Assembly (NCBI GenBank): GCA_033782935.1
Contig: JAWQEG010000128.1
Location: forward strand, 2,356,001 to 2,420,000
DNA from: Petrolisthes cinctipes
Lineage: Eukaryota; Arthropoda; Malacostraca; Decapoda; Porcellanidae
Direction of reading: 5' to 3'
Length of the DNA: 64,000 bases
Shown: piece after piece, positions 40,101 to 54,317 of the stretch
How positions within the stretch are numbered: position 1 is the stretch's first letter
Layout of the letters: each line of letters begins with the position of its first letter
Notes under the pieces: model-generated
Told to the model about the DNA's origin: nothing
The model's input: only the letters and a program-made list of their open reading frames with translations
The model's database searches: none
Program-made: the position numbers and the translations under genes

Positions 40101-40680
40101 AAATTCGATATTTTAGGTGCCCAAAGTCAATATGTGTATGCATTTTCTTTACCCGTTTATATCCCAAACTCAGGCTCAAAACACCCGAAAATTCTATATT
40201 TTTGGGTCCCAGGAGCGATCTGTACATGCCTACTCAGTGCTAGAATATTTTTAAAATAAAGGCGTAAAACATGCTAAAAATCGATAAATTAGGTGCCTAA
40301 AGTCAATATGTGTATGCATCTTCTGTACCCGTTTATATCACAAATTCAGGCTCAAAACACCCGATACTTCGATATTTTTGGGTCCCAGCAGCGATCTGTA
40401 CATGCCTACTCCTTGCTAGAATGTTTTCAAGATGCAGACCCTAAACATGCTCAAAATCGATATTTTAGGTGCAAAAAGTCGATATGTGCATGCAGCTTCT
40501 GTACCCGTTTATATCTCAAATTCAGGTTCAAAGCACTCGAAAATTCGATATGTTTGGGTCCCAGAAGCGATCTGACATACCTACTTAATGCTAGAATATC
40601 TTCAAATATAGGCCCAAAGCATGCTAAAAATCGATATTTTTGGTGCCCAAAGTCGATATGTGCATGCATCTTCTGTACCC
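37104..40680 (+). repeat. Territory III unit, copy 2, with a 5-6 monomer internal duplication
   Basis: The EcoRI-class monomer at 37,104 recurs at 37,982 (878 bp, 5 monomers), while 37,302 recurs at 38,356 (1,054 bp, 6 monomers). Near 38,685 a hybrid joins the 33,765 class to the 34,116 class within CATGCTAAAAATCGATATTTT. From 38,827 the order follows 34,258 onward. The right end is a hybrid near 40,621: its left half matches the 35,875 class and its right half the 36,050 class, which removes one monomer. Confidence 0.8.
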
Positions 40681-43600
40681 GTTTATATCCCAAATTCAGG
40701 CTCAAAACACCCAAAAATTCGATATTTTTGGGTCCCAGAAGCGATCTGTACATGCCTACTCAGTGCTAGAATATTTTCAAAATATAGGCCCAAAACAATC
40801 TGAAAATTGATATTTTTGGTGCAAAAAGTCGATATAAGCTTGCATCTTCTGTACCCGTTTATATCTTAACTTCAGGCTTAAAACACTCGAAAATCCGATA
40901 TTTTTGGGTCCCAGAAGCGATCTGTACATGCCTACTCCGTGTTAGAGTATTTTCAAAATACAGGCCCAAAACATGCTGAAATTCGATGTTTTAGGTGCCC
41001 AAAGTCAATATGTGCATGCATCTTCTGTACCCGTTTATATCTCAAATTCAGGCTCAAAACACACGAAAATTCGATATTTTTGGGTCCCAGAATCGATCTG
41101 TACATGCCTACTCCGTTTTAGAGTTTTTTCAATATACAGGCCTAAAACATGCTAAAATTCGATATTTTAGGTGCCCAAAGTCAATATGTGTACGCATCTT
41201 CTTTACCCGTTTATATCCCAAACTCAGTCTCAAAACACCCGAAAATCCGATATTTTTGGGTCCCAGAAGCGATCTGTATATGCCTACTCAGTGCTAGAAT
41301 ATCTTCAAAATATAGGCCCAAAGCATGCTAAAAATCGATATTTTTGGTGCACAAAGTCGATATGTGTATGCATCTTCTGTACCCGTTTATATCTCAAATT
41401 CAGGCTCTAAACACCCAAAATATCGATTTTTTTTGTCACAGATGCGATCTGTACATGCCTACTCCGTGTTAAAGTATTTTCAAAAAGAGTCCCAAAACAT
41501 GCTGAAAATCGATATTTTAGGTGTCCAAAGTCAATATATGTATGCATCTTCTGTACCCATTTATATCCCAAATTTAGGCTCAAAACACCCGAAAATTCGA
41601 TAATTTGGGGTCCCAGAAGCGATCTGTACATGCCTACTCAGTTCTATAATGTTTTCAAAATATAGGCTCAAAACATGCTAAAAATCGATATTTTAGGTGT
41701 CCAAAGTCGATATGTGCATGCATCTTCTGTACTCGTTTATATCTCGAATTCAAGCTCAAAACACCCGAAAATTCGATATTTTTGGGTCCCAGAAGCGATC
41801 TGTACATGCCTACTCCGTGTTAGAGAATTTTCAAGATACAGGCCTAAAACATGCTAAAATTCGATATTTTAGGTGCCCAAAGTCAATATTTGTATGCATT
41901 TTCTTTACCCGTTTATATCCCAAACTCAGGCTCAAAACACCCGAAAATTCTATATTTTTGGGTCCCAGGAGCGATCTGTACATGCCTACTCAGTGCTAGA
42001 ATATTTTTAAAATAAAGGCGCAAAACATGCTAAAAATCGATAAATTAGGTGCCTAAAGTCAATATGTGTATGCATCTTCTGTACCCGTTTATATCCCAAA
42101 TTCAGGCTCAAAACACCCGATACTTCGATATTTTTGGGTCCTAGAAGCGATCTGTACATGCCTACTCCTTGCTAGAATGTTTTCAAGATGCAGACCCTAA
42201 ACATGCTCAAAATCGATATTTTAGGTGCAAAAATTCGATATGTGCATGCATCTTCTGTACCCGTTTATATCTCAAATTCAGGCTCAAAACACACGAAAAT
42301 TCTATATTTTTGGGTCCCAGAAGCGATCTGTACATGCCTACTCCGTGTTAGAGTATTTTCAAAATACAGGCCCAAAACATGCTGAAATTCGATATATTAG
42401 GTGCCCAAAGTCAATATGTGCATGCATCTTCTGTACCCGTTTATATCCCAAATTCAGGCTCAAAACACCCGAAAATTCGATATTTTTGGGTCCCTGAAGC
42501 GATCTGTACATGCCTACTCAGTGCTAGAATATTTTCAAAATATAGGCCCAAAACATGGTAAAATTCGATATTTTAGGTGCCAAAAGTCAATATGTGTATG
42601 TATCTTCTGTACCCGTTTATATACCAAATTCAGGCTCAAAACACCCGAAAATTCTATATTTTAGGGTCCCAGAAGCAATCTATACATGCCTACTCCTTGC
42701 TAGAATGTTTTCAAGATACAGACCCAAAACATTCTGAAAATCGATATTTTTGATGCAAAAAGTCGATATAAGCATGCCTCTTCTGTACCCGTTTATATCT
42801 TAAATTCAGGCTCAAAACACCCGAAAATCCGATATTTTTGGGTCCCATAAGTGATCTGTACATGCCTACTCCCTGTTAGAGTATTATCAAAATACAGACC
42901 TAAAACATGCTGAAATTCGATATTTTAGGTGCTCAAAGTCAATATGTGTAAGCATCTTCTGAACCCGTTTATATCCCAAATTCAGGCTCAAAACACCCGA
43001 AAATCCGATATTTTTGGGTCCCAGAAGCGATCTGTACATGCCTACTCAGTTCTAGAATGTTTTCAAAATATTGGCTCAAAACATGCTAAAAATCGATATT
43101 TTAGGTGTCCAAAGTCGATATGTGCATGCATCTTATGTACCCGTTTATATCTCGAATTCAGGCTCAAAACATACAAAAAAATCGATATTTTTGGGTCCCA
43201 GAAGAGATTGGTACCTGCCTACTCCATGTTAGAGTATTTTAAAAATACAGGCCCAAAACATGCTCAAATTCGATATTTTAGGTGCCCAAAGTCAATATGT
43301 GCATGCATCTTCTGTACCCGTTTATATTTCAAATTCAGGCTCAAAACTCCCAAAAATTCGATTTTTTTTTGGGTCCCAGAAGCGATCTGTACATGCCTAC
43401 TCCGTGTTAGAGAATTTTCAAGATACAGGCCTAAAACATGCTAAAATTTGATATTTTAGGTGCCCAAAGTCAATATGTGTATGCATTTTCTTTACCCGTT
43501 TATATCCCAAACTCAGGCTCAAAACACCCGAAAATTCGATATTTTTGGGTCCCAGGAGCGATCTGTACATGCCTACTCAGTGCTAGAATATTTTTAAAAT

Positions 43601-44199
43601 ACAGTCCCAAAACATGCTAAAAATCGATAAATTTGGTGCCTAAAGTCAATATGTGTATGTATCTTCTGTACCCGTTTATATCCCAAATTCAGGCTCAAAA
43701 CACCCGATACTTCGATATTTTTGGGTCCCAGAAGCGATCTGTACATGCCTACTCCTTGCTAGAATGTTTTCAAGATGCAGACCCTAAACATGCTCAAAAT
43801 CGATATTTTAGGTGCAAAAAGTCGTATGTGCATGCATCTTCTGTACCCGTTTATATCTCAAATTCAGGTTTAAAACACTCGAAAATTCGATATGTTTGGG
43901 TCCCAGAAGCGATCGGTACATACCTACTTAATGCTAGAATATCTTCAAATATAGGCCCAAAGCATGCTAAAAATCGATATTTTTGGTGCCCAAAGTCGAT
44001 ATGTGCATGCATCTTCTGTACCCGTTTATATCTCAAATTCAGGCTCTAAACACCAAAAATTCGATATTTTTTGGTCTCAGAGGCGATCTGTACATACCTA
44101 CTCCGTGTTAGAGTATTTTCAATATACAGTCCCAAAACATGCTGAAATTCGATATTTTAGGTGCCCAAAGTCAATATATGTATGCATCTTCTGTACCCG
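40681..44199 (+). repeat. 20-monomer higher-order unit, copy 1 (~3,519 bp)
   Basis: Landmarks at 40,939, 40,995, 41,675, 42,188, 42,401, 42,929 and 43,260 recur at 44,457, 44,513, 45,194, 45,707, 45,920, 46,448 and 46,779, always 3,518-3,519 bp away. Shared private variants include GATTTTTTTTGTC or close relatives near 41,425, GGTGCAAAAATTCGATATG near 42,226 and AAACATGGTAAAATTCG near 42,551. This is the most regular higher-order repeat in the window. Confidence 0.85.
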
Positions 44200-47100
44200 T
44201 TTATATCCCAAATTCAGGCTCAAAACACCCAAAAATTCGATATTTTTGGGTCCCAGAAGCGATCTGTACATGCCTACTCAGTGCTAGAATATTTTCAAAA
44301 TATAGGCCCAAAACAATCTGAAAATTGATATTTTTGGTGCAAAAAGTCGATATAAGCTTGCATCTTCTGTACCCGTTTATATCTTAAATTCAGGCTTAAA
44401 ACACTCGAAAATCCGATATTTTTGGGTCCCAGAAGCGATCTGTACATGCCTACTCCGTGTTAGAGTATTTTCAAAATACAGGCCCAAAACATGCTGAAAT
44501 TCGATGTTTTAGGTGCCCAAAGTTAATATGTGCATGCATCTTCTGTACCCGTTTATATCTCAAATTCAGGCTCAAAACACACGAAAATTCGATATTTTTG
44601 GGTCCCAGAATCGATCTGTACATGCCTACTCCGTTTTAGAGTTTTTTCAATATACAGGCCTAAAACATGCTAAAATTCGATATTTTAGGTGCCCAAAGTC
44701 AATATGTGTACGCATCTTCTTTACCCGTTTATATCCCAAACTCAGTCTCAAAACACCCGAAAATCCGATATTTTTGGGTCCCAGTAGCGATCTGTATATG
44801 CCTACTCAGTGCTAGAATATCTTCAAAAAATAGGCCCAAAGCATGCTAAAAATCGATATTTTTGGTGCCCAAAGTCGATATGTGTATGCATCTTCTGTAC
44901 CCGTTTATATCTCAAATTCAGGCTCTAAACACCCAAAATATCGATATTTTTTGGTCACAGATGCGATCTGTACATGCCTACTCCGTGTTAAAGTATTTTC
45001 AAAAAGAGTCCCAAAACATGCTGAAAATCGATATTTTAGGTGTCCAAAGTCAATATATGTATGCATCTTCTGTACCCATTTATATCCCAAATTTAGGCTC
45101 AAAACACCCGAAAATTCGATAATTTGGGGTCCCAGAAGCGATCTGTACATGCCTACTCAGTTCTATAATGTTTTCAAAATATAGGCTCAAAACATGCTAA
45201 AAATCGATATTTTAGGTGTCCAAAGTCGATATGTGCATGCATCTTCTGTACTCGTTTATATCTCGAATTCAAGCTCAAAACACCCGAAAATTCGATATTT
45301 TTGGGTCCCAGAAGCGATCTGTACATGCCTACTCCGTGTTAGAGAATTTTCAAGATACAGGCCTAAAACATGCTAAAATTCGATATTTTAGGTGCCCAAA
45401 GTCAATATGTGTATGCATTTTCTTTACCCGTTTATATCCCAAACTCAGGCTCAAAACACCCGAAAATTCTATATTTTTGGGTCCCAGGAGCGATCTGTAC
45501 ATGCCTACTCAGTGCTAGAATATTTTTAAAATAAAGGCGCAAAACATGCTAAAAATCGATAAATTAGGTGCCTAAAGTCAATATGTGTATGCATCTTCTG
45601 TACCCGTTTATATCCCAAATTCAGGCTCAAAACACCCGATACTTCGATATTTTTGGGTCCTAGAAGCGATCTGTACATGCCTACTCCTTGCTAGAATGTT
45701 TTCAAGATGCAGACCCTAAACATGCTCAAAATCGATATTTTAGGTGCAAAAATTCGATATGTGCATGCATCTTCTGTACCCGTTTATATCTCAAATTCAG
45801 GCTCAAAACACACGAAAATTAGATATTTTTGGGTCCCAGAAGCGATCTGTACATGCCTACTCCGTGTTAGAGTATTTTCAAAATACAGGCCCAAAACATG
45901 CTGAAATTCGATATATTAGGTGCCCAAAGTCAATATGTGCGTGCATCTTCTGTACCCGTTTATATCCCAAATTCAGGCTCAAAACACCCGAAAATTCGAT
46001 ATTTTTGGGTCCCTGAAGCGATCTGTACATGCCTACTCAGTGCTAGAATATTTTCAAAATATAGGCCCAAAACATGGTAAAATTCGATATTTTTGGTGTC
46101 AAAAGTCAATATGTGTATGTATCTTCTGTACCCGTTTATATACCAAATTCAGGCTCAAAACACCCGAAAATTCTATATTTTAGGGTCCCAGAAGCAATCT
46201 ATACATGCCTACTCCTTGCTAGAATGTTTTCAAGATACAGACCCAAAACATTCTGAAAATCGATATTTTTAATGCAAAAAGTCGATATAAGCATGCCTCT
46301 TCTGTACCCGTTTATATCTTAAATTCAGGCTCAAAACACCCGAAAATCCGATATTTTTGGGTCCCATAAGTGATCTGTACATGCCTACTCCCTGTTAGAG
46401 TATTATCAAAATACAGACCTAAAACATGCTGAAATTCGATATTTTAGGTGCTCAAAGTCAATATGTGTAAGCATCTTCTTTACCCGTTTATATCCCAAAT
46501 TCAGGCTCAAAACACCCGAAAATCCGATATTTTTGGGTCCCAGAAGCGATCTGTACATGCCTACTCAGTTCTAGAATGTTTTCAAAATATTGGCTCAAAA
46601 CATGCTAAAAATCGATATTTTAGGTGTCCAAAGTCGATATGTGCATGCATCTTACGTTCCCGTTTATATCTCGAATTCAGGCTCAAAACATACAAAAAAA
46701 TCGATATTTTTGGGTCCCAGAAGAGATCGGTACCTGCCTACTCCGTGTTAGAGTATTTTAAAAATACAGGCCCAAAACATGCTGAAATTCGATATTTTAG
46801 GTGCCCAAAGTCAATATGTGCATGCATCTTCTGTACCCGTTTATATCTCATATTCAGGCTCAAAACACCCGAAAATTCGATATTTTTGGGTCCCAGAAGC
46901 GATCTGTACATGTCTACTCAGTGCTAGAATATCTTCAAAATATAGGCCCAAAGCATGCTAAAAATCGATATTTTTGGTGCCCAAAGTCGATATGTGAATG
47001 CATCTTCTGTACCCGTTTATATCTCAAATTCAGGCTCTAAGCACCCAAAAATTCGATATTTTTTGGTCCCAGAGGCGATCTGTTCATGCCTACTCTGTGT

Positions 47101-47718
47101 TAGAGTATTTTCAAAATACAGTCCCAAAACATGCTAAATATCGATATTTTAGGTGTCCAAAGTCGATATGTGCATGCATCTTCTGTACCCGTTTATATCT
47201 CGAATTCAGGTTCAAAGCACCCGAAAATTCGATATTTTTGGGTCCCAGAAGCGATCTGTACATGCCTACTCCTTGCTAGAATGTTTTCAAGATGCAGACC
47301 CTAAACATGCTCAAAATCGATATTTTAGGTGCAAAAAGTCGATATGTGCATGCAGCTTCTGTACCCGTTTATATCTCAAATTCAGGTTCAAAACACTCGA
47401 AAATTCGATATGTTTGGGTCCCAGAAGCGATCTGTACATACCTACTTAATGCTAGAATATCTTCAAATATAGGCCCAAAGCATGCTAAAAATCGATATTT
47501 TTGGTGCCCAAAGTCGATATGTGCATGCATCTTCTGTACCCGTTTATATCTCAAATTCAGGCTCAAAACACCAAAAATTCAATATTTTTTGGTCTCAGAG
47601 GCGATCTGTACATACCTACTACGTGTTAGAGTATTTTCAATATACAGTCCCAAAACATGCTGAAATTCGATATTTTAGGTGCCCAAAGTCAATATATGTA
47701 TGAATCTTCTGTACCCGT
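44200..47718 (+). repeat. 20-monomer higher-order unit, copy 2 (~3,519 bp)
   Basis: This repeats the previous unit at a 3,518-3,519 bp offset up to about 46,840. The stretch from 46,850 to 47,450 brings in territory IV classes (GCTCTAAGCACCC, GAGGCGATCTGTTCATGCC), replacing part of the expected order. Even so, 47,482 and 47,975 still lie 3,518 bp from 43,964 and 44,457, so the replacement conserved monomer number. Confidence 0.8.
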
Positions 47719-50700
47719 TTATATCCCAAATTCAGGATCAAAACACCCAAAAAATCGATATTTTTGGGTCCCAGAAGCGATCTGTAAATGCCTACTCAGT
47801 GCTAGAATATTTTAAAAATATAGGCCCAAAACAATCTGAAAATTGATATTTTTGGTGCAAAAAGTCGATATAAGCTTGCATCTTCTGTACCCGTTTATAT
47901 CTTAAATTCAGGCTTAAAACACCCGAAAATCCGATATTTTTGGGTCCCAGAAGCGATCTGTACATGCCTACTCCGTGTTAGAGTATTTTCAAAATACAGT
48001 CCCAAAACATGCTGAAATTCGATGTTTTAGGTGCCCAAAGTCAATATGTGCATGCATCTTCTGTACCCGTTTATATCTCAAATTCAGGCTCAAAACACAC
48101 GAAAATTCGATATTTTTGGGTCCCAGAAGCGATCTGTACATGTCTACTCAGTTTTAGAGTTTTTTCAATATACAGGCCTAAAACATGGTAAAATTCGATA
48201 TTTTAGGTGCCCAAAGTCAATATGTGTACGCATCTTCTTTACCCGTTTATATCCCAAACTCAGGCTCAAAACACCCGAAAATCCGATATTTTTGGGTACC
48301 AGAAGCGATCTGTACATGCCTACTCAGTGCTAGAAAATTTCCAAAATATAGGCCCAAAACATGCTCAAAATCGATATTTTAGGTGCAAAAAGTCGATATG
48401 TTAATCATCTTCTGTATCCGTTTATATGTCAAATTCAGGCACAAAACACTCGAAAATTTAATATTTTAGAGTACCAGAAGCGATCTGTACATGCCTACTC
48501 AGTTTTAGAATGTTTTCAAAATATAGGCTCAAAAAATGCTAAAAATCGATATTTTAGGTGTCCAAAGTCGATATGTGCATGCATCTTCTGTACCCGTTTA
48601 TATCTCGAATTCAGGTTCAAAGCACCCGAAAATTCGATATTTTTGGGTCCCAGAAGCGATCTGTACATGCCTACTCCCTGTTAGAGTATTTTTAAAAATA
48701 CAGGCCCAAAACATGCTGAAATTCGATATTTTAGATGCCCAAAGTCAATATGTGTATGCATCTTCTGTACCCGTTTATATCTCATATTCAGGCTCAAAAC
48801 ACCCGAAAATTCGATATTTTTGGGTCCCAGAAGCGATCTGTACATGTCTACTCAGTACTAGAATATCTTCAAAATATAGGCCCAAAGCATGCTAAAAATT
48901 GATATTTTTGGTGCCCAAAGTCGATATGTGCCTGCATCTTCTGTACCCGTTTATATCTCAAATTCAGGCTCTAAGCACCCAAAAATTCGATATTTTTTGG
49001 TCCCAGAGGCGATCTGTTCATGCCTACTCTGTGTTAGAGTATTTTCAAAATACAGTCCCAAAACATGCTAAAAATAGATATTTTAGGTGTCCAAAGTCGA
49101 TATGTGCATGCATCTTCTGTACCCGTTTATATTTCGAATTCAGGTTCAAAGCACCCGAAAATTCGATATTTTTGGGTCCCAGAAGCGATCTGTACATGCC
49201 TACTCCTTGCTAGAATGTTTTCAAGATGCAGACCCTAAACATGCTCAAAATCGATATTTTAGGTGCAAAAAGTCGATATGTGCATGCAGCTTCTGTACCC
49301 GTTTATATCTCAAATTCAGGTTCAAAACACTCGAAAATTCGATATGTTTGGGTCCCAGAAGCGATCTGTACATACCTACTTAATGCTAGAATATCTTCAA
49401 ATATAGGCCCAAAGCATGCTAAAAATCGATATTTTTGGTGCCCAAAGTCGATATGTGCATGCATCTTCTGTACCCGTTTATATCTCAAATTCAGGATCAA
49501 AACACCCAAAAAATCGATATTTTTGGGTCCCAGAAGCGATCTGTAAATGCCTACTCAGTGCTAGAATATTTTCAAAATATAGGCCCAAAACAATCTGAAA
49601 ATTGATATTTTTGGTGCAAAAAGTCGATATAAGCTTGCATCTTCTGTACCCGTTTATATCTTAAATTCAGGCTCAAAACACACGAAAATTCGATATTTTT
49701 GGGTCCCAGAAGCGATCTGTACATGCCTACTCAGTTTTAGAGTTTTTTCAATATACAGGCCTAAAACATGGTAAAATTCGATATTTTAGGTGCCCAAAGT
49801 CAATATGTGTAAGCATCTTCTTTACCCGTTCATATCCCAAACTCAGGCTCAAAACACCCGAAAATCCGATATGTTTGGGTACCAGAAGCGATCTGTACAT
49901 GCCTACTCAGTGCTAGAAAATTTCCAAAATATAGGCCCAAAACATGCTCAAAATCGATATTTTAGGTGCAAAAAGTCGATATGTTAATCATCTTCTGTAT
50001 CCGTTTATATGTCAAATTCAGGCACAAAACACTCGAAAATTTAATATTTTAGAGTCCCAGAAGCGATCTGTACATGCCTACTCAGTTTTAGAATGTTTTC
50101 AAAATATAGGCTCAAAAAATGCTAAAAATCGATATTTTAGGTGTCCAAAGTCGATATGTGCATGCATCTTCTGTACCCTTTTATATCTCGAATTCAGGTT
50201 CAAAACACCCGAAAATTCGATATTTTTGGGTCCCAGAAGCGATCTGTACATGCCTACTCCCTGTTAGAGTATTTTTAAAAATACAGGCCCAAAACATGCT
50301 GAAATTCGATATTTTAGATGCCCAAAGTCAATATGTGTATGCATCTTCTGTACCCGTTTATATCTCATATTCAGGCTCAAAACACCCGAAAATTCGATAT
50401 TTTTGGGTCCCAGAAGCGATCTGTACATGCCTACTCAGTGCTAGAATATCTTCAAAATATAGGCCCAAAGCATGCTGAAAATCGATATTTTTGGTGCCCA
50501 AAGTCGATATGTGCATGCATCTTCTGTACCCGTTTATATCTCAAATTCAGGCTCTAAGCACCCAAAAATTCGATATTTTTTGGTCCCAGAGGCGATCTGT
50601 TCATGCCTACTCTGTGTTAGAGTATTTTCAAAATACAGTCCCAAAACATGCTAAAAATCGATATTTTAGGTGCCGAAAGTCAATATATGTATGCATCTTC

Positions 50701-53700
50701 TGTACCCGTTTATATCCCAAATTCAGGCTCAAAACACCCGAAAATTCGATATTTTTGGGTCCCAGAAGCGATATGTACATGCCTACTCAGTGCTAGAATA
50801 TTTTCAAAATATAGGCCCAAAACATGCTAAAAATCGATATTTTAGGTGCCCAAAGTCAATATGTGTATGTATCTTCTGTACCCGTTTATATCCCAAATTC
50901 AGGCTCAAAACACCTGAAAATTCTATATTTTTAGGTCCCAGAAGGAATCTGTACATGCCTACTCCTTGCTAGAATGTTTTCAAAATACAGACCTAAAACA
51001 TTCTAAAAATCGATATTTTTTGTGCAAAATGTCGATATAAGCATGCATCTTCTTTACCCGTTTATATCTTAAATTCAGGCTCCAAACACCCAAAAATCCG
51101 ATATTTTTGGGTCCCAGAAGCGATCTGTACATGCCTACTCCGTTTTAGAGTTTTTTCAATATACAGGCCTAAAACATGTTAAAATTCGATATTTTTGGTG
51201 CCCAAAGTCAATATGTGTATGCATCTTCTTTTTCCCGTTTATATCCCAAACTCAGGCTCAAAACACCCGAAAATCCGATATTTTTGGGTCCCAGAAGCGA
51301 TCTGTACATGCCTACTCAGTGCTAGAAAATTTCCAAAATATAGGCCCAAAACATGCTCAAAATCGATATTTTAGGTGCAAAAAGTCGATATGTTAATCAT
51401 CTTCTGTACCCGTTTATATCTCAAATTCAGGCACAAAACACTCGAAAATATAATATTTTAGAGTCCCAGAAGCGATCTGTACATGCCTACTCAGTTCTAG
51501 AATGTTTTCAAATTATAGGCTCAAAACATGCTAAAAATCGATATTTTAGGTGTCCAAAGTCGATATGTGCATGCATCTTCTGTACCCGTTTATATCTCGA
51601 ATTCAGGTTCAAAACACCCGAAAATTCGATATTTTTGAGTCCCAGAAGCGATCTGTACATGCCTACTCCTTGTTAGAGTATTTTTAAAAATACAGGCCGA
51701 AAACATGCTGAAATTCGATATTTTAGATGCCCAAAGTCAATATGTGTATGCATCTTCTGTACCCGTTTATATCTCAAATTCAGGCTCTAAGCACCCAAAA
51801 ATTCGATATTTTTTGGTCCCAAGAGGCGATCTGTTCATGCCTACTCTGTGTTAGAGTATTTTCAAAATACAGTCCCAAAACATGCTGAAAATCGATATTT
51901 TAGGTGCCGAAAGTCAATATATGTATGCATCTTCTGTACCCGTTTATATCCCAAATTCAGGCTCAAAACACCCGAAAATTCGATATTTTTGGGTCTCAGA
52001 AGCGATCTGTACATGCCTACTCAATGCTAGAATATCTTCAAAATATAGGCCCAAAGCATGCTAAAAATCGATATTTTTGGTGCCCAAAGTCGATATGTGC
52101 ATGCATCTTCTGTACCCGTTTATATCTCAAATTCAGGCTCTAAGCACCCAAAAATTCGATATTTTTTGGTCTCAAGAGGCGATCTGTTCATGCCTACTCT
52201 GTGTTAGAGTATTTTCAAAATACAGTCCCAAAACATGCTGAAAATCGATATTTTAGGTGCCGAAAGACAATATATGTATGCATCTTCTGTACCCGTTTAT
52301 ATCCCAAATTCAGGCTCAAAACACCCGAAAATTCGATATTTTTGGGTCTCAGAAGCGATCTGTACATGCCTACTCAGTGCTAGAATATTTTCAAAATATA
52401 GGCCCAAAACATGCTAAAAATCGATATTTTAGGTGCCCAAATTCAATATGTGTATGTATCTTCTGTACCCGTTTATATCCCAAATTCAGGCTCAAAACAC
52501 TCGAAATTTCTATATTTTTGGGTCCCAGAAGCAATCTAGACATGCCTACTCCTTGCTAGAATGTTTTCAAGATACAGACCCAAAACAATCTGAAAATTGA
52601 TATTTTTGGTGCAAAAAGTCGATATAAGCATGCATCTTCTGTACCCGTTTATATCTTAAATTCAGGCTTAAAACACCCGAAAAACCGATATTTTTAGGTC
52701 CCAGAAGCGATCTGTACATGCCTACTCCGTGTTAGAGTATTTTCAAAATACAGGCCCAAAACATGCTGGAATTCGATATTTTAGGTGCCCAAAGTCAATA
52801 TGTGTATGCATCTTCTTTACCCGTTTATATCCCAAACTCAGGCTCAAAACACCCGAAAATCCGATATTTTTGGGTCCCAGAAGCGATCTGTACATGCCTA
52901 CTCAGTGCTAGAAAATTTCCAAAATATAGGCCCAAAACATGCTCAAAATCGATATTTTAGGTGCAAAAAGTCGATATGTTAATCATCTTCTGTACCCGTT
53001 TATATCTCAAATTCAGGCACAAAACACTCGAAAATTTAATATTTTAGAGTCCCAGAAGCGATCTGTACATGCCTACTCAGTTCTAGAATGTTTTCAAATT
53101 ATAGGCTCAAAACATGCTAAAAATCGATATTTTAGGTGTCCAAAGTCGATATGTGCATGCATATTCTGTAACCGTTTATATCTCGAATTCAGGTTCAAAA
53201 CACCCGAAAATTCGATATTTTTGGGTCCCAGAAGCGATCTGTACATGCCTACTCCTTGTTAGAGTATTTTTAAAAATACAGGCCGAAAACATGCTGAAAT
53301 TCGATATTTTAGATGCCCAAAGTCAATATGTGTATGCATCTTCTGTACCCGTTTATATCTCAAATTCAGGCTCTAAGCACCCAAAAATTCGATATTTTTT
53401 GGTCCCAAGAGGCGATCTGTTCATGCCTACTCTGTGTTAGAGTATTTTCAAAATACAGTCCCAAAACATGCTGAAAATCGATATTTTAGGTGCCGAAAGT
53501 CAATATATGTATGCATCTTCTGTACCCGTTTATATCCCAAATTCAGGCTCAAAACACCCGAAAATTCGATATTTTTGGGTCTCAGAAGCGAACTGTACAT
53601 GCCTACTCAGTGCTGGAATATTTTCAAAATATATTCCCAAAACATGCTAAAAATCGATATTTTAGGTGCCGAAAGTCAATATATGTATGCATCTTCTGTA

Positions 53701-54317
53701 CCCGTTTATATCCCAAATTCAGGCTCAAAACACCCGAAAATTCGATATTTTTGGGTCCCAGAAGCGATCTGTACATGCCTACTCAATGCTAGAATATCTT
53801 CAAAATATAGGCCCAAAGCATGCTAAAAATCGATATTTTTGGTGCCCAAAGTCGATATGTGCCTGCATCTTCTGTACCCGTTTATATCTCAAATTCAGGC
53901 TCTAAGCACCCAAAACTTCGATATTTTTTGGTCTCAAGAGGCGATCTGTTCATGCCTACTCTGTGTTAGAGTATTTTCAAAATACAGTCCCAAAACATGC
54001 TGAAAATCGATATTTTTTGTGCAAAAAGTCGATATAAGCATGCATCTTCTTTACCCGTTTATATCCCAAACTCAGGCTTAAAACACCCGAAAATTCGATA
54101 TTTTTGGGTCCCAGAAGCGATCTGTACATGCCTACTCAGTGCTAGAAAATTTCCAAAATATAGGCCCAAAACATGCTCAAAATCGATATTTTAGGTGCAA
54201 AAAGTCGATATGTTAATCATCTTCTGTACCCGTTTATATCTCAAAATCAGGCACAAAACACTCAAAAATTTAATATTTTTGAGTCCCAGAAGCGATCTGT
54301 ACATGCCTACTTAGTTC
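47719..54317 (+). repeat. Territory IV satellite with 9-monomer repeats
   Basis: About 37 monomers. Bases 48,207 to about 48,890 recur at 49,790 to about 50,470 (1,583 bp, 9 monomers), and 51,353-51,904 recurs at 52,939-53,490 (1,586 bp). The diagnostic class reads CGATATGTTAATCATC and lacks the GCATGCAT palindrome. Others read GGTGCCGAAAGTCAATATATG (near 50,673, 51,904, 52,257, 53,490 and 53,666) and TCCCAAGAGGCGATCTG (near 51,818 and 53,404). Most of 49,790-51,040 recurs at 61,580-62,830, at an offset of 11,790 bp. Confidence 0.8.

Noticed and set aside
42929..43444. Open frame of 171 codons, and others of 146-159 codons at 3,351, 40,293 and 46,448
   Set aside because: Same cause: monomer translations extended where a local substitution or indel removes the usual stop at TGTTAG, TGCTAG or TGCTAA. 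None differs in composition from its neighbours.
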